Assembly: GCF_010671565.1 (NCBI RefSeq)
Contig: NZ_JAABOQ010000001.1
Coordinates: 434,001 to 498,000, forward strand
Length of the DNA: 64,000 nt
Source: Spongiivirga citrea
GTDB lineage: Bacteria > Bacteroidota > Bacteroidia > Flavobacteriales > Flavobacteriaceae
Direction of reading: 5' to 3'
In this document: positions 35,980-45,969 of the stretch, in pieces
How positions within the stretch are numbered: position 1 is the first letter of the stretch
Layout of the letters: every line of letters starts with the position of its first letter
Program-made: the position numbers and the translations under genes
Notes under the pieces: generated by a model
What the model was told of the DNA's origin: nothing
What the model saw: the letters and a program-made list of their open reading frames with translations, nothing else
Database searches by the model: none

Positions 35980-36954
35980 ATGAAATACCTACACCTATTG
36001 GCACTTTCATTTGTGCTATTATTTGGTTCTTGCTCTAAAGAATCAACTCAAGAACAAGAGGAATTACTAAATGCTCAATTCGCAACTACCAAATCTGGAT
36101 CAGACTGCAATACTGCTTTTGTCAAAGGAGATGATACCGTCTCAACATGTTTTCTAAAAGATGGTTTTAGAAGATGGGGTTGGACGATTGGTCCATTAAC
36201 ACCCGGAGATTATTCATTTCCTATTTATGCAGGCGCAGGTAGATGCGATATTGAAAAAGGTGCCTTAGCGGGGACTCTTAATGTGAGCTTCGACGGATCG
36301 AGCGATACGGTTGATGTAGCCTACGTTGCTAATAACGGATTCGAATTTACTGAAACACATTTATACATTGGTAGCACTCCATATCCTATGATTAAAAAAG
36401 GAAAAAGAGCAAAAGCGACAGTTGCTCCGGGTAAATACCCTTACCAACATGCCAATCCCATAAATCGGAAAAATGACGAGTATAACATTACAGATGTAAA
36501 AGAAAATAAAATATACATGATTGCACATGCTGTGGCTTGTGAAGTACCTTTAGATGTAATTGAGGACCCGATTGATGATCAACCTGTAGACGAACCAGTC
36601 GATGAGCCTACACCAGAAGAAAATTGTGTAACATGTAATAATGGTGTAAGCAATCTAATCCTAAAATATACTGGCTCAACTGCAACCAATCTAATCATAT
36701 TCCCAGAAGTGGGAGATGCCTTATTTGATGAAACAGTACAGCCTGGTCAGATTATTGAAATAAACGGTGCGATGGTCGATGGCTCCTTTGGATCTCTCTT
36801 AGAATTCTACCTTAATTTTGAGTATGATGCCGTTATGTATACAGATTGCTCAAGAAGAATAGGGCCTGAATTAACAAAAGGATCGTTTGAAGTGATTAGT
36901 GGAAAAACCACTGCTGGAGATTCATTATGCCCAGTGTCGTTCGAACCATTTTAG
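35980..36954 (+). CDS. Two-domain Cys-containing lipoprotein of unknown function
   Basis: A 324-residue lipoprotein (Cys about 19 in FGSCSKE). The first region (about 40-190) has a GWTIGPLTPGDYSFPIYAG start and two Cys. A linker of repeated acidic Pro/Asp residues (DDQPVDEPVDEPTPEE, about 200-215) follows. A second domain (about 217-324) holds Cys pairs CVTCNN and, later, CSRRIG and CPVSF. The second domain resembles a DUF I know only vaguely. Surface exposure is inferred. It ends at its own terminator. Confidence 0.76.
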   Translation: MKYLHLLALSFVLLFGSCSKESTQEQEELLNAQFATTKSGSDCNTAFVKGDDTVSTCFLKDGFRRWGWTIGPLTPGDYSFPIYAGAGRCDIEKGALAGTLNVSFDGSSDTVDVAYVANNGFEFTETHLYIGSTPYPMIKKGKRAKATVAPGKYPYQHANPINRKNDEYNITDVKENKIYMIAHAVACEVPLDVIEDPIDDQPVDEPVDEPTPEENCVTCNNGVSNLILKYTGSTATNLIIFPEVGDALFDETVQPGQIIEINGAMVDGSFGSLLEFYLNFEYDAVMYTDCSRRIGPELTKGSFEVISGKTTAGDSLCPVSFEPF

Positions 36955-36976
36955 AAAACAAATTCCTTAAATATCG

Positions 36977-37006
36977 AAAAGTCCGCTAGTTATAGTGGAC
37001 TTTTTT
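36977..37006 (+). terminator. Intrinsic terminator after the Cys-containing lipoprotein
   Basis: AAAAGTCCGCTA (36977-36988) pairs with 36993-37004 (one G-T pair) around a four-base loop, followed by a T-run to 37006. Confidence 0.83.
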
Positions 37007-37192
37007 ATTGCACAACATTCAAGTTAGCAATAGTATAATTTAGTAAACTATAAAAAAGACAATCATAAAAGTTTTTTGTTTATAGTGCTAAAAAAAAGAT
37101 CCCACTCTAAACATACAATCATATTTTCACGCGACAGTAGGGTATTTAGGATTTAAATTGTTCTATAACAGTAAACCCAAATACTACACACC

Positions 37193-37477
37193 ATGAACAT
37201 GGATCAAAAATTAGCCTTTTGTAAGCAATGTCAAAAAAGATCATTCGATCGTAATATCGGAATGGTCTGCTCACTTACACAACGTAAACCTGATTTTATT
37301 GATAACTGCGCTACCTATGTTGCGGACCCCAAAGAAGTACAGAAGCAAGCTGATCGTATTAAAGAAGCAGCCTACACGGCTAATACTGAAAAATCATCAA
37401 CAGGATCAAGTATTTGGGCTGTGGTTGTGGGTATTTTAGCTATCATTAAAATTATAGCAATATTTGCAAGAAACTAG
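37193..37477 (+). CDS. Small zinc-ribbon-like protein with C-terminal membrane segment
   Basis: A 94-residue protein with Cys at 10, 13, 26 and 39, which could bind zinc (CKQC, VCSLT, NCATY). The last 20 residues (IWAVVVGILAIIKIIAIFAR) form a transmembrane segment with a short basic tail. Proteins of this shape are frequent in Bacteroidota; the role is unknown. A second ATG at 37199 is possible. The gene converges on uvrB with a four-base gap. Confidence 0.75.
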   Translation: MNMDQKLAFCKQCQKRSFDRNIGMVCSLTQRKPDFIDNCATYVADPKEVQKQADRIKEAAYTANTEKSSTGSSIWAVVVGILAIIKIIAIFARN

Positions 37478-37481
37478 CCCC

Positions 37482-39485
37482 CTAGGCTAGTTCCTTTATT
37501 TTATCCTGGGCAACTTTAATCTCATCACGAAGTTTAGCGGCTTGCATAAAGTCAAGATCCTTAGCTGCTTTTTCCATAGCTTTGCGCTTCTCGCGAATTT
37601 TCTTTTCTAATTGCGGTTTGGTTAAATATTCGCTTTCAGGTTCCGCTGCAACTTGCGGCATCTCCTCATCAAAGCGATATGGGCTAAAGGCTTTGCCTGC
37701 CAATGCGCTATCAATGCTTTTCTTTAAAGCTTTTGGAGTAATGTTATTTTTATTGTTGTATGCAATCTGCTTTTCACGACGATAGGTCGTTTCATCAATT
37801 GTTTTTTGCATACTATTGGTAATCTTATCAGCATACATAATTGCCATACCGTTTAGGTTTCGTGCAGCACGTCCTACCGTTTGAGTTAGCGATCGGTTGC
37901 TTCGCAAAAAGCCTTCTTTATCGGCATCTAAAATAGCAACTAAAGATACCTCAGGTAAATCCAATCCTTCACGAAGCAGATTCACCCCAATAAGAACGTC
38001 AAAAATACCTTTTCTCAAATCTTGCATAATCTCTACACGCTCTAGTGTATCAACGTCACTATGGATATATCGACAGCGAACTTGAATACGCGTTAGATAC
38101 TTTGCCAACTCTTCTGCCATCCGCTTAGTAAGTGTCGTAACCAAAGTACGTTCATCTCGTTCGACTCTTACTTGAATTTCTTCAATTAAATCATCAATTT
38201 GATTTAAGCTCGGGCGCACTTCAATAATAGGATCGAGCAGTCCGGTGGGCCGAATTACCTGCTCGACATACATTCCTTCTGTCTTCTGCATTTCATAATC
38301 CGCGGGTGTGGCACTTACATATACAACTTGGTTTTGTAGTGCTTCAAACTCATCGAATTTTAATGGCCGGTTGTCCATTGCTGCAGGTAATCGAAATCCA
38401 TAATCAACAAGGTTCTCTTTTCGGCTTCGGTCACCGCCATACATGGCATGTACTTGTGAAATCGTTACATGACTTTCATCTACCACCATCAAATAATCAT
38501 CCGGAAAGTAATCTAGCAAACAAAAAGGCCTTGTACCAGCCGCTCTACCATCCAAATAGCGCGAATAATTCTCAATTCCTGAGCAATATCCTAATTCCCG
38601 GATCATCTCCAAATCAAAATTAGTGCGTTCCTCAAGGCGTTTTGCTTCCAAATGTTTACCAATATCTTTAAAGTAATCCACCTGTTTTACAAGATCATCC
38701 TGAATTTGATAAATGGCATTTTGCAACACATCTTGCGAGGTCACAAACATATTTGCTGGATAGATATTCAGTCTATCATATTTTTCTAAAATGGCATTGG
38801 TTTCTGGATCAAATGCTTCTATCTCTTCAATTTCATCACCAAAAAAATGGATGCGAAATGCGATATCTGCATAGCTCGGAAAAATATCAACCGTATCTCC
38901 TTTAATTCTAAAATTACCGCGTTTAAATTCCGCCTCTGTTCTTGAATATAAACTTTGTACTAGCTGATGTAGTAATTTAGTTCTTGAGATTATTTGATCT
39001 CTTTTAATCTTGACTACATTCTTTTGAAACTCAATCGGGTTTCCTATACCGTACAAACAAGAAACTGATGCGACAACAAGAACATCTCTTCTACCCGATA
39101 GTAAAGAGGACGTTGTGCTTAATCGCAGCTTCTCAATATCTTCATTAATAGATAGATCTTTTTCAATATATGTCCCAGTTACAGGAATATATGCTTCTGG
39201 CTGATAGTAGTCATAATAGGACACAAAATACTCAACCGCATTATCCGGAAAAAACTGCTTAAATTCCGAATACAATTGGGCGGCTAATGTTTTGTTATGT
39301 GCTAATACCAAAGTTGGTCGCTGCACTTCTTTCACAACATTTGCAACGGTAAAGGTTTTACCTGAACCCGTTACCCCTAATAAGGTTTGATAACGCTCTC
39401 CAGAGGTAATACCATTCACTAATTGACTTATGGCTTCTGGCTGGTCACCAGTCGGATCGAATTCTGATTCTAGCTTGAATTGCAT
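37482..39485 (-). CDS. uvrB: Excinuclease ABC subunit B
   Basis: Nucleotide excision repair helicase that loads on damage after UvrA. Walker A GVTGSGKT (37-44), the beta-hairpin region YDYYQPEAYIPVTGTYIEKD (18 of these bases are the family signature), the helicase motif QTVGRAARN and a C-terminal UVR domain (AMEKAAKDLDFMQAAKLRDEI) are all present. The 667-residue length is normal. No uvrA or uvrC is in the window. It is isolated, with a 125-base gap to the next gene. Confidence 0.97.
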   Translation of the reverse strand: MQFKLESEFDPTGDQPEAISQLVNGITSGERYQTLLGVTGSGKTFTVANVVKEVQRPTLVLAHNKTLAAQLYSEFKQFFPDNAVEYFVSYYDYYQPEAYIPVTGTYIEKDLSINEDIEKLRLSTTSSLLSGRRDVLVVASVSCLYGIGNPIEFQKNVVKIKRDQIISRTKLLHQLVQSLYSRTEAEFKRGNFRIKGDTVDIFPSYADIAFRIHFFGDEIEEIEAFDPETNAILEKYDRLNIYPANMFVTSQDVLQNAIYQIQDDLVKQVDYFKDIGKHLEAKRLEERTNFDLEMIRELGYCSGIENYSRYLDGRAAGTRPFCLLDYFPDDYLMVVDESHVTISQVHAMYGGDRSRKENLVDYGFRLPAAMDNRPLKFDEFEALQNQVVYVSATPADYEMQKTEGMYVEQVIRPTGLLDPIIEVRPSLNQIDDLIEEIQVRVERDERTLVTTLTKRMAEELAKYLTRIQVRCRYIHSDVDTLERVEIMQDLRKGIFDVLIGVNLLREGLDLPEVSLVAILDADKEGFLRSNRSLTQTVGRAARNLNGMAIMYADKITNSMQKTIDETTYRREKQIAYNNKNNITPKALKKSIDSALAGKAFSPYRFDEEMPQVAAEPESEYLTKPQLEKKIREKRKAMEKAAKDLDFMQAAKLRDEIKVAQDKIKELA

Positions 39486-39611
39486 CTTGTAAAATTACGG
39501 ATTTATGATGCGAATCTGAATTCAAAGTTCGCTAAAAAAGCTTTCTGAAACGGCGCCGAGTCAAAATCATTACTCACTACTAACAATCATTGAGCCTACC
39601 CTAGTTAATCA

Positions 39612-41621
39612 TCATCTTTTTAGTGCAAAATGCCCTTTGAAGTTACGCCCATCTTCCAGTTCAACTGTAAACCAATAATCAGTAGAAGGATATGGCTTAC
39701 CGTCGACCAAACCATCCCAACCCGGGCTATCTGTTCGTATTTGTTTTATAAATTTGCCAAACCTATCGAAGATATAAATCTTGGTATCGGTGGGTATAGA
39801 ATTGTCTATTCCTTTTATTTGCCAAGTATCATGAAAGCCATCGGCATTAGGTGTAAAGTATCTCGGGTATCCGATAACTGCCACCTCAAATTCAGTAATA
39901 CCACAGCCATTTTTATCTCTTATATAAATTGTCCTAAAACCAGGTCTTACATTATCGAAAAAATTACTGTCCTGATACGTTCCTTCAGGATTATCTAACA
40001 CATATTCATAGTCGCCTTCTCCCTCAACAAATACTTCTAATGTATTGTTATCCATGATATCTTGAACGTCAACATCTGTAACTGTTGCAATATTTGAAGC
40101 AATTACTTCAAAATCCATATCATCTTCACATCGCGGGCCAAATGGACTGTTTTCAAATACTGTAAGATTGTACATTCCAGCTTCAGTAATGGCAATTTGA
40201 GAATCAGTTTCTATAACAGTATTATCTCCTACCCTTCTCCATTCATAGCCATCGAAACCAAAAGGAGCATTAATACGCAGTGGTTCAGGAAGATTATTTA
40301 AACACAGAATGAATTCAGAAGGCATTACAATAACAGGCAACGGAATTACTAATAAAGTAAGTTCTGTAATTTGAGCACTACAGCCCTGAGAACCTCCGTC
40401 TACGCGAACGTATAAAAAATCTGGACCTGTTACCAAATCCCCGGTAACGGGATTTTGGTTGTTTTGAGCTTCTGCCAGTGTTCTGTGAAATGTGATGGTT
40501 ACATCTGGAGCTAAACCAATTTCAGTATAAATCTGATTTCGTTTACGTTCTAGGTCAAAAAGACCTATATCATCTCTATCGACTCCGTTGGAATCATCAC
40601 AGACAGCTAAAGGTGGAATACTATTTAAAACTGGCGTAGTAGCACTATCGAAATCGCAACCTACTCTTAACCGTAATCTTACAACCTCATCACAACCTGC
40701 GGCATTGCTAACCCGCACATATACTTCTTGCGGATTCGCAATATTATCATAAGCAGTCGGATTCGGAATCTCATCAGTAATTGAGTTATTCTGAGCATCA
40801 TCAATATCTTCAAAAAACTGTAATGTTAATCCGGGAGTTGTATTGGTTATTTGATTATAAGCTGAAGTAAGATCGAATGTATTAATACCGTTTGCATTGG
40901 TATCTGGAAGTGTCAAAACACTCACATTATTGGCATTAACCCCAGTCTCAACCACCAGATTGAAGGGGCCCGTGGTAAATACCAATGGATCTGTAATATC
41001 TTGTGCTCGATACCAAATTTCTTGCGGATTAATAGTATTGGAAAAATTCTCAGGATCGACGATCAGATTAGTCGCGTCGATTGCATCTTGTTCTGTTAAG
41101 TAATAAAAGATCGCAATATTAGGATCGCCCTGAGAAATCTCATCATTTTTTTCAGTAAGATCGAACACTGTTAACCCATCAAAATTTTGTTGTCCTTCGC
41201 ATTCAACTAAATCCGTTACACCCGCTGTAACACTTCCCGTTCCCGTGCTAAAAAATTGAAACTTACATGCTGGATCTGCTGGCCCATCAAGATTGTAAGG
41301 TATTATCTGTATAAAAATGATCGTATTTGCCGGTAGATCAGCCGCTGGATCATAAAATAATTGATTTCCAACATCAACATTATTAGCAATATTTCCAGCG
41401 GTAGGAGTAACGGTACTAACAGTAATTCTATATCCCAAAGCATCGTCTTCTTGCTCCCAAGTGATATTTGTATCAATGGCTACGCCAACAGCTCCATTAA
41501 TTGGCGCTGTTAAATCGACACATCCAGGAGGAACAAAAACTTCGCTAAAAGCCTGATTTTGTTCTACATAGAAAAATAAAAATACAACTAGAAAGAAAGC
41601 GGAGATTCGGTTGGTAGTCAT
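39612..41621 (-). CDS. T9SS type B sorting domain-containing secreted protein
   Basis: A 669-residue extracellular protein. It has a signal peptide, then Ig/fibronectin-like repeats of the PKD-free Bacteroidota type (ITWEQEDDALGYRI, followed by repeated dicarboxylate-rich sections), and ends with the gliding-motility-associated C-terminal signal: PRYFTPNADGFHDTWQIKG, DRFGKFIKQI and YPSTDYWFTVELEDG. This domain targets type IX secretion in Flavobacteriia. The function of the mature protein is unknown. Confidence 0.93.
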   Translation of the reverse strand: MTTNRISAFFLVVFLFFYVEQNQAFSEVFVPPGCVDLTAPINGAVGVAIDTNITWEQEDDALGYRITVSTVTPTAGNIANNVDVGNQLFYDPAADLPANTIIFIQIIPYNLDGPADPACKFQFFSTGTGSVTAGVTDLVECEGQQNFDGLTVFDLTEKNDEISQGDPNIAIFYYLTEQDAIDATNLIVDPENFSNTINPQEIWYRAQDITDPLVFTTGPFNLVVETGVNANNVSVLTLPDTNANGINTFDLTSAYNQITNTTPGLTLQFFEDIDDAQNNSITDEIPNPTAYDNIANPQEVYVRVSNAAGCDEVVRLRLRVGCDFDSATTPVLNSIPPLAVCDDSNGVDRDDIGLFDLERKRNQIYTEIGLAPDVTITFHRTLAEAQNNQNPVTGDLVTGPDFLYVRVDGGSQGCSAQITELTLLVIPLPVIVMPSEFILCLNNLPEPLRINAPFGFDGYEWRRVGDNTVIETDSQIAITEAGMYNLTVFENSPFGPRCEDDMDFEVIASNIATVTDVDVQDIMDNNTLEVFVEGEGDYEYVLDNPEGTYQDSNFFDNVRPGFRTIYIRDKNGCGITEFEVAVIGYPRYFTPNADGFHDTWQIKGIDNSIPTDTKIYIFDRFGKFIKQIRTDSPGWDGLVDGKPYPSTDYWFTVELEDGRNFKGHFALKR

Positions 41622-41689
41622 AATTAAGATTACAATAGAAAACGTAATGGGTTAAGGTCTTCTAGAATAACTTAAAAAATGACAAAATA

Positions 41690-42523
41690 TTATAAATCTC
41701 TACGTTTTAATAAAGCGTATGACCAGTATATAAAAAGTGAGCTCCACACCAATACGATTAATATCTCATACCAATGTACAGCATAATCAAATTTTAGATC
41801 TTCACCTATTTGCTGTCCTAGGTTTTGCACTGCAGACAATCTACTAAAAGGCTCGTTAATCAAATTCGCCATTGATTCTAAAGGAAAGAAATTCTTGATC
41901 TGTTTTGCCGTATCCCAGGTGGTCAACTTCCATCCTATTAATCCAAATAGCAACTGCTCGATGATAGTCCACAATATTAAAAAGCCTAATGCAAAAGCCG
42001 AGCGCTTCACCAATATTCCGAGAAATAAACAGAAAGAAAAGAAACCGACCAACTTTATAAAAAAGGCAAGAATGAATTCCAAATCGGAAAAAATTATTCC
42101 TATTTCATTGTAATCAGAATATCCGAGACCTAGCAACAGAGAAACAACAAAAATAAATACAGTCGATACTGCCGCAAAAGCCAGTACCGTTAAAAATTTA
42201 GAGTAAACAAATTCCCATTTACTAAACCCATCGATCAAATTTTGCTTGATGGTTTTATTGCTGTATTCATTTGCCATCATAGACACAATGACCACGGCTA
42301 AAAACAGCTTAAAGAAAGCAGCAATAAACGTATTAAAATGCCATACATAGGGAAAGTTAAATATACCTAGTTCAGCTAAATGAAATTTAATTGGCCCTAT
42401 ATCAAACTTGATAGCCGCCACCAATGATATTAATGTTAGTAGGACAAAATAAGCAACTATTAATACCTTGCTCGCTCTATTATTCCAAAGCTTTATCCAT
42501 TCTATTTGAAGTAATCGTACCAT
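41690..42523 (-). CDS. ABC-2 type transporter permease
   Basis: A 277-residue membrane protein with about six hydrophobic segments, an N-terminal cytosolic stretch (LLQIEWIKLWNNRASKVLI) and the ABC-2 feature NEYSNKTIKQNLIDGFSKWEF. It forms an exporter with the ATPase gene 15 bases upstream. The substrate is unknown. Confidence 0.92.
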   Translation of the reverse strand: MVRLLQIEWIKLWNNRASKVLIVAYFVLLTLISLVAAIKFDIGPIKFHLAELGIFNFPYVWHFNTFIAAFFKLFLAVVIVSMMANEYSNKTIKQNLIDGFSKWEFVYSKFLTVLAFAAVSTVFIFVVSLLLGLGYSDYNEIGIIFSDLEFILAFFIKLVGFFSFCLFLGILVKRSAFALGFLILWTIIEQLLFGLIGWKLTTWDTAKQIKNFFPLESMANLINEPFSRLSAVQNLGQQIGEDLKFDYAVHWYEILIVLVWSSLFIYWSYALLKRRDL

Positions 42524-42538
42524 TTTTTGATTGCTGTT

Positions 42539-43447
42539 TTAGTTTGATTGATTTTGAGTGATGGTTAAGAACTGCTCCTCGAGACTCTCTTTTCTTTGTA
42601 CTAAATGAGAAAGGACAATGCCTTTTTCAAATAGCAATTTATTCAGCTCATTTGATTTTAATGGCTGGTTCAAGAAAGCGGTGATTAAGTCGCCTTCCGT
42701 TGTGATTTTTCCGAAAGCATTATGAGATTCTAAGAGCTGCACCAATTCGCCGTTTGCTTCACTTTTTAACTCGAAGAAACCGTGACTCGCAACCATCTCA
42801 TCTACTCGGCCGCCGTATAATTTTTCTCCTTTACGAAGAATTACCACATGGCTACATACCTTCTCTACCTCATCTAATAAATGAGACGCCAGCAAAATCG
42901 TAGTACCCTGACTTGCAATTTTCTTAATTATTTCCCGTATTGAATGAATTCCTTCAGGATCTAGTCCGTTTGTAGGTTCGTCCAATATCAATATCTCAGG
43001 ATCATTTAATAAAGCTGATGCAATAGCTAAACGTTGTTTCATACCTAAACTATAGGTGCGAAACTTGCTATTTTTGCGCTCTAACAGTCCTACTATCTTA
43101 AGCTTTTCTTCTATTTTATCCTGAGAAACGCCTTTAATTTTACAGACCAATTTCAGGTTCTGTATCGCAGTCATATACGGATAAAAATTAGGTCGCTCGA
43201 TGATTGCGCCTACCCTTTTTAAAGCTTCGTGGGTTGATACGTTTCCGTCGAACCAATGGAAATCTCCAAGGGTTTTATTTACCACATTTAAAACAATACC
43301 TAGGGTGGTACTTTTTCCACTTCCGTTGGGGCCTAAAATGCCATAAACATTGCCTTTTTCTATGGTAAATGAAAGATCTTTGACCGCAGTAATATGCCCG
43401 TACTTTTTAGTCAGGTTATTAATGGTCAAAATAGTTTCTGAACTCAT
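42539..43447 (-). CDS. ABC transporter ATP-binding protein
   Basis: A 302-residue ATPase of the ABC-2 (drug/gliding-type) class. Walker A GPNGSGKST (about 39-47), the signature YSLGMKQRLAIASALL and Walker B ILILDEPTNGLDPEG are intact, followed by the C-terminal extension usual for this class. It pairs with the downstream permease. Gliding-related GldA belongs to the same class, but nothing here shows that role. Confidence 0.92.
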   Translation of the reverse strand: MSSETILTINNLTKKYGHITAVKDLSFTIEKGNVYGILGPNGSGKSTTLGIVLNVVNKTLGDFHWFDGNVSTHEALKRVGAIIERPNFYPYMTAIQNLKLVCKIKGVSQDKIEEKLKIVGLLERKNSKFRTYSLGMKQRLAIASALLNDPEILILDEPTNGLDPEGIHSIREIIKKIASQGTTILLASHLLDEVEKVCSHVVILRKGEKLYGGRVDEMVASHGFFELKSEANGELVQLLESHNAFGKITTEGDLITAFLNQPLKSNELNKLLFEKGIVLSHLVQRKESLEEQFLTITQNQSN

Positions 43448-43533
43448 GTTTGGTTTGATTGATTATGTGTGTATGACGACCAAAATACAGTTTTGTTACA
43501 AGAAAGATGCTAACTTTACCCAAAAGCCTCTTA

Positions 43534-44604
43534 ATGAGTGAAGAAAAACTAATGTCGAAGAAAAAACCGTCTTATCCGGTTAACAAGCAGCTTCATCTGT
43601 ATCTAAATGAATACAATAGGAATATTAAAATTCCCATTTTTTATGATGATTTGCTACGCTTTTCGGGATCTATTGTGGTATATGACAAAAATGATCAAGA
43701 TACCTTATGGGTGCGGGTGTATTATTCTGAATTTGAGCGGGAAGAAATAGACCTTAGTTTAAAGAAAGTATACACCATTTTACATTCCGATGGTAATGAG
43801 GAAACAATCCCTTTTTTAAATGTCGATGCGATTGATTATTGCACCTTCGGAAATTCAAAGCCTTTTCGCGTTAAGATTCGAAATGTCCTGAATGATAATT
43901 ACACTTATTTCTACGTCAAAAAAGCTGATGCTTCTCGAATTTACGGTTTAGAGTTAGAGCATATGCTATCGCCCCATAACCTGAACTTTTTAGTTTATAA
44001 AGACACTTTAATTGAGGAGCATATTGCTGGAATTCCTGGTGATGTTTTTATAAAAGAAGAACTTCCAAAGGTTACAGAAAGTGCCAAATCACAAATCGCA
44101 AAAGAGTTCGTTAAGTTTAACGAACGTTGTATGATTCGTCTGCTAGGCGATATGCGGTCATATAACTACGTTATTGTTCCTGTACATGATTTTGATCATG
44201 TAGTATATCGTATTCGAGCAATTGATTTTGACCAACAATGTTTTGAAGGTAAATTAAAAGTCTACCGACCTCAGTTTTTTAAAGAGAATAATAAAATGGT
44301 AGAGCTGGTTCAAGAAAAACTACAAAAGCGATCTGTCGATCAATACAAGATTGAAGAACGCTCAATTGTTGCAAGGAGAATGTTAGCCACAGAAAATCAA
44401 CTTGAAGATCTGTTATTGTGCATGCTAAATGATGAAATATCATTAATCGATCATATCAACCAATTAAAAACGGAAATTTTCAATCTAACCGGAGATATCG
44501 AATTCAAAAAAAGCTCCAACATGGGCGAAGTCATGAAAGCTGCACTGGACTTTGTAAGAAGAAACTATGAAAATGTGAATATGCGAAGATTGATGATGGA
44601 ATGA
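43534..44604 (+). CDS. Conserved flavobacterial protein of unknown function
   Basis: A protein of about 356 residues (start at the ATG at 43534; ATGs at 43507 and 43552 are also possible). It opens with PSYPVNKQLHLYLNEYNRNI and contains DYCTFGNSKPFRVKIRNVL, FNERCMIRLLGDMRSYNYV and YRIRAIDFDQQCFEGKLKVY. I recognise it as widespread in Flavobacteriia, with no known domain. It lacks a signal peptide or membrane segment. It is divergent from the ABC transporter operon. Confidence 0.82.
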   Translation: MSEEKLMSKKKPSYPVNKQLHLYLNEYNRNIKIPIFYDDLLRFSGSIVVYDKNDQDTLWVRVYYSEFEREEIDLSLKKVYTILHSDGNEETIPFLNVDAIDYCTFGNSKPFRVKIRNVLNDNYTYFYVKKADASRIYGLELEHMLSPHNLNFLVYKDTLIEEHIAGIPGDVFIKEELPKVTESAKSQIAKEFVKFNERCMIRLLGDMRSYNYVIVPVHDFDHVVYRIRAIDFDQQCFEGKLKVYRPQFFKENNKMVELVQEKLQKRSVDQYKIEERSIVARRMLATENQLEDLLLCMLNDEISLIDHINQLKTEIFNLTGDIEFKKSSNMGEVMKAALDFVRRNYENVNMRRLMME

Positions 44605-44708
44605 GTACCTCTTTAAATTCCAAAAAACAAAATCCAAATTTCAACAAGGAACACCTATAGGATATCAAACAATAAAACATTGAACTCGTCACTCTGAACT
44701 TAAAAGAA

Positions 44709-45896
44709 TCAGCCAATAACTCCAGAACCCACTAACTCATCCCCTACATACCAAGCAACAAATTGCCCAGCAGTAATGGCAGACTGTGGCTCATCAAAAT
44801 CGACATATAAACCTGAATCTACTTGATATAGTGTAGCTGTTTGAAGTGGTTGGCGGTAGCGAATTCTCGCCTCCACACGCATGGTTTCATCTATATTTAA
44901 TCGCATATCTTCACGAACCCAATGCACTTCATCTTGATTTACAAAAAGCGTACGTCGATAGAGACCAGGATGTGCTTTTCCTTGCCCAGTATAAATGACA
45001 TTTTCATTGACATCAGTATCAATAACGAATAATGGTTCAGCAGTTCCGCCAACAGCCAATCCTTTTCGTTGACCGATAGTAAAATAATGTGCGCCTTGAT
45101 GTTTACCCACTACATTACCTTGATCTACCGAATAGTCAATTTTATTTGAGAAAAACGCTAGTTCATCTTCTTTTGAATCAAAATCTGGGATTGATTTTTG
45201 ATAAAACGATTGATCCTCTGGAATTTCAACAATAACACCTTCTTTAGGTTGTAATTGCTGTTGCAAAAAGTCCGGTAGCTTCACCTTTCCTATAAAACAC
45301 AAACCTTGAGAATCTTTTTTCCCTGCGGTAATTAAGTCTTGTTCTTTTGCAATTTCACGCACTTCAGGTTTGGTCAAATGCCCTATCGGAAACAAGGTTT
45401 TTGATAATTGCTCCTGCGAAAGCTGACACAAAAAATAAGATTGATCTTTGTTGCCATCTGCTCCGGCTAATAACCGATGAACTGGCTTTCCTTCAACTTG
45501 AATAGTATCTTTTTGGCAATAATGCCCTGTAGCGACATAGTCTGCACCCAAACTCAAAGCGATTTTTAAGAATACATCAAACTTTATCTCACGATTACAA
45601 AGTACATCAGGATTTGGTGTACGACCGCGCTCGTATTCATTGAACATATAGTCAACGATACGCTCCTTATATTCTTTACTTAAATCAACTGTTTGAAAAG
45701 GGATTCCGAGTTTCTCGGCAACAATTAATGCATCGTTACTGTCTTCGAGCCACGGGCATTCATCTGAAATAGTAACAGAATCGTCATGCCAATTCTTCAT
45801 AAACAGGCCAATCACCTCATATCCTTGCTCTTTTAAAAGATATGCGGTTACACTACTATCTACTCCACCAGAAAGTCCAACTATTACTCGTTTCAT
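44709..45896 (-). CDS. mnmA: tRNA 2-thiouridine synthesizing enzyme MnmA
   Basis: Thiolates U34 of Lys/Glu/Gln tRNAs. The PP-loop [17 protein letters not shown] is near the N terminus. The catalytic Cys lie in [11 protein letters not shown] and [11 protein letters not shown], with RKGLAVGG further on. I start at the ATG at 45896; the ATG at 45917 would add seven residues. A full Bacteroidota promoter (TTG-N19-TAATTTTG) lies upstream at 45940-45969, overlapping the end of the upstream gene. Confidence 0.95.
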   Translation of the reverse strand: MKRVIVGLSGGVDSSVTAYLLKEQGYEVIGLFMKNWHDDSVTISDECPWLEDSNDALIVAEKLGIPFQTVDLSKEYKERIVDYMFNEYERGRTPNPDVLCNREIKFDVFLKIALSLGADYVATGHYCQKDTIQVEGKPVHRLLAGADGNKDQSYFLCQLSQEQLSKTLFPIGHLTKPEVREIAKEQDLITAGKKDSQGLCFIGKVKLPDFLQQQLQPKEGVIVEIPEDQSFYQKSIPDFDSKEDELAFFSNKIDYSVDQGNVVGKHQGAHYFTIGQRKGLAVGGTAEPLFVIDTDVNENVIYTGQGKAHPGLYRRTLFVNQDEVHWVREDMRLNIDETMRVEARIRYRQPLQTATLYQVDSGLYVDFDEPQSAITAGQFVAWYVGDELVGSGVIG

Positions 45897-45939
45897 TTTG
45901 CATTTTTCACTTACCAAACAGCTGTCGCTATTTGATCTG

Positions 45940-45969
45940 CAAAATTACAACAACCTGTTTAATATTCAA
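45940..45969 (-). promoter_or_regulatory. Promoter of mnmA, TTG-N19-TAATTTTG
   Basis: On the minus strand TTG (45969-45967), a 19-base spacer and TAATTTTG (45947-45940) match the Bacteroidota housekeeping consensus exactly. It is the best full match I found in the window. The -33 part lies just in front of the YwqK-like gene stop (45961-45959). Confidence 0.65.
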
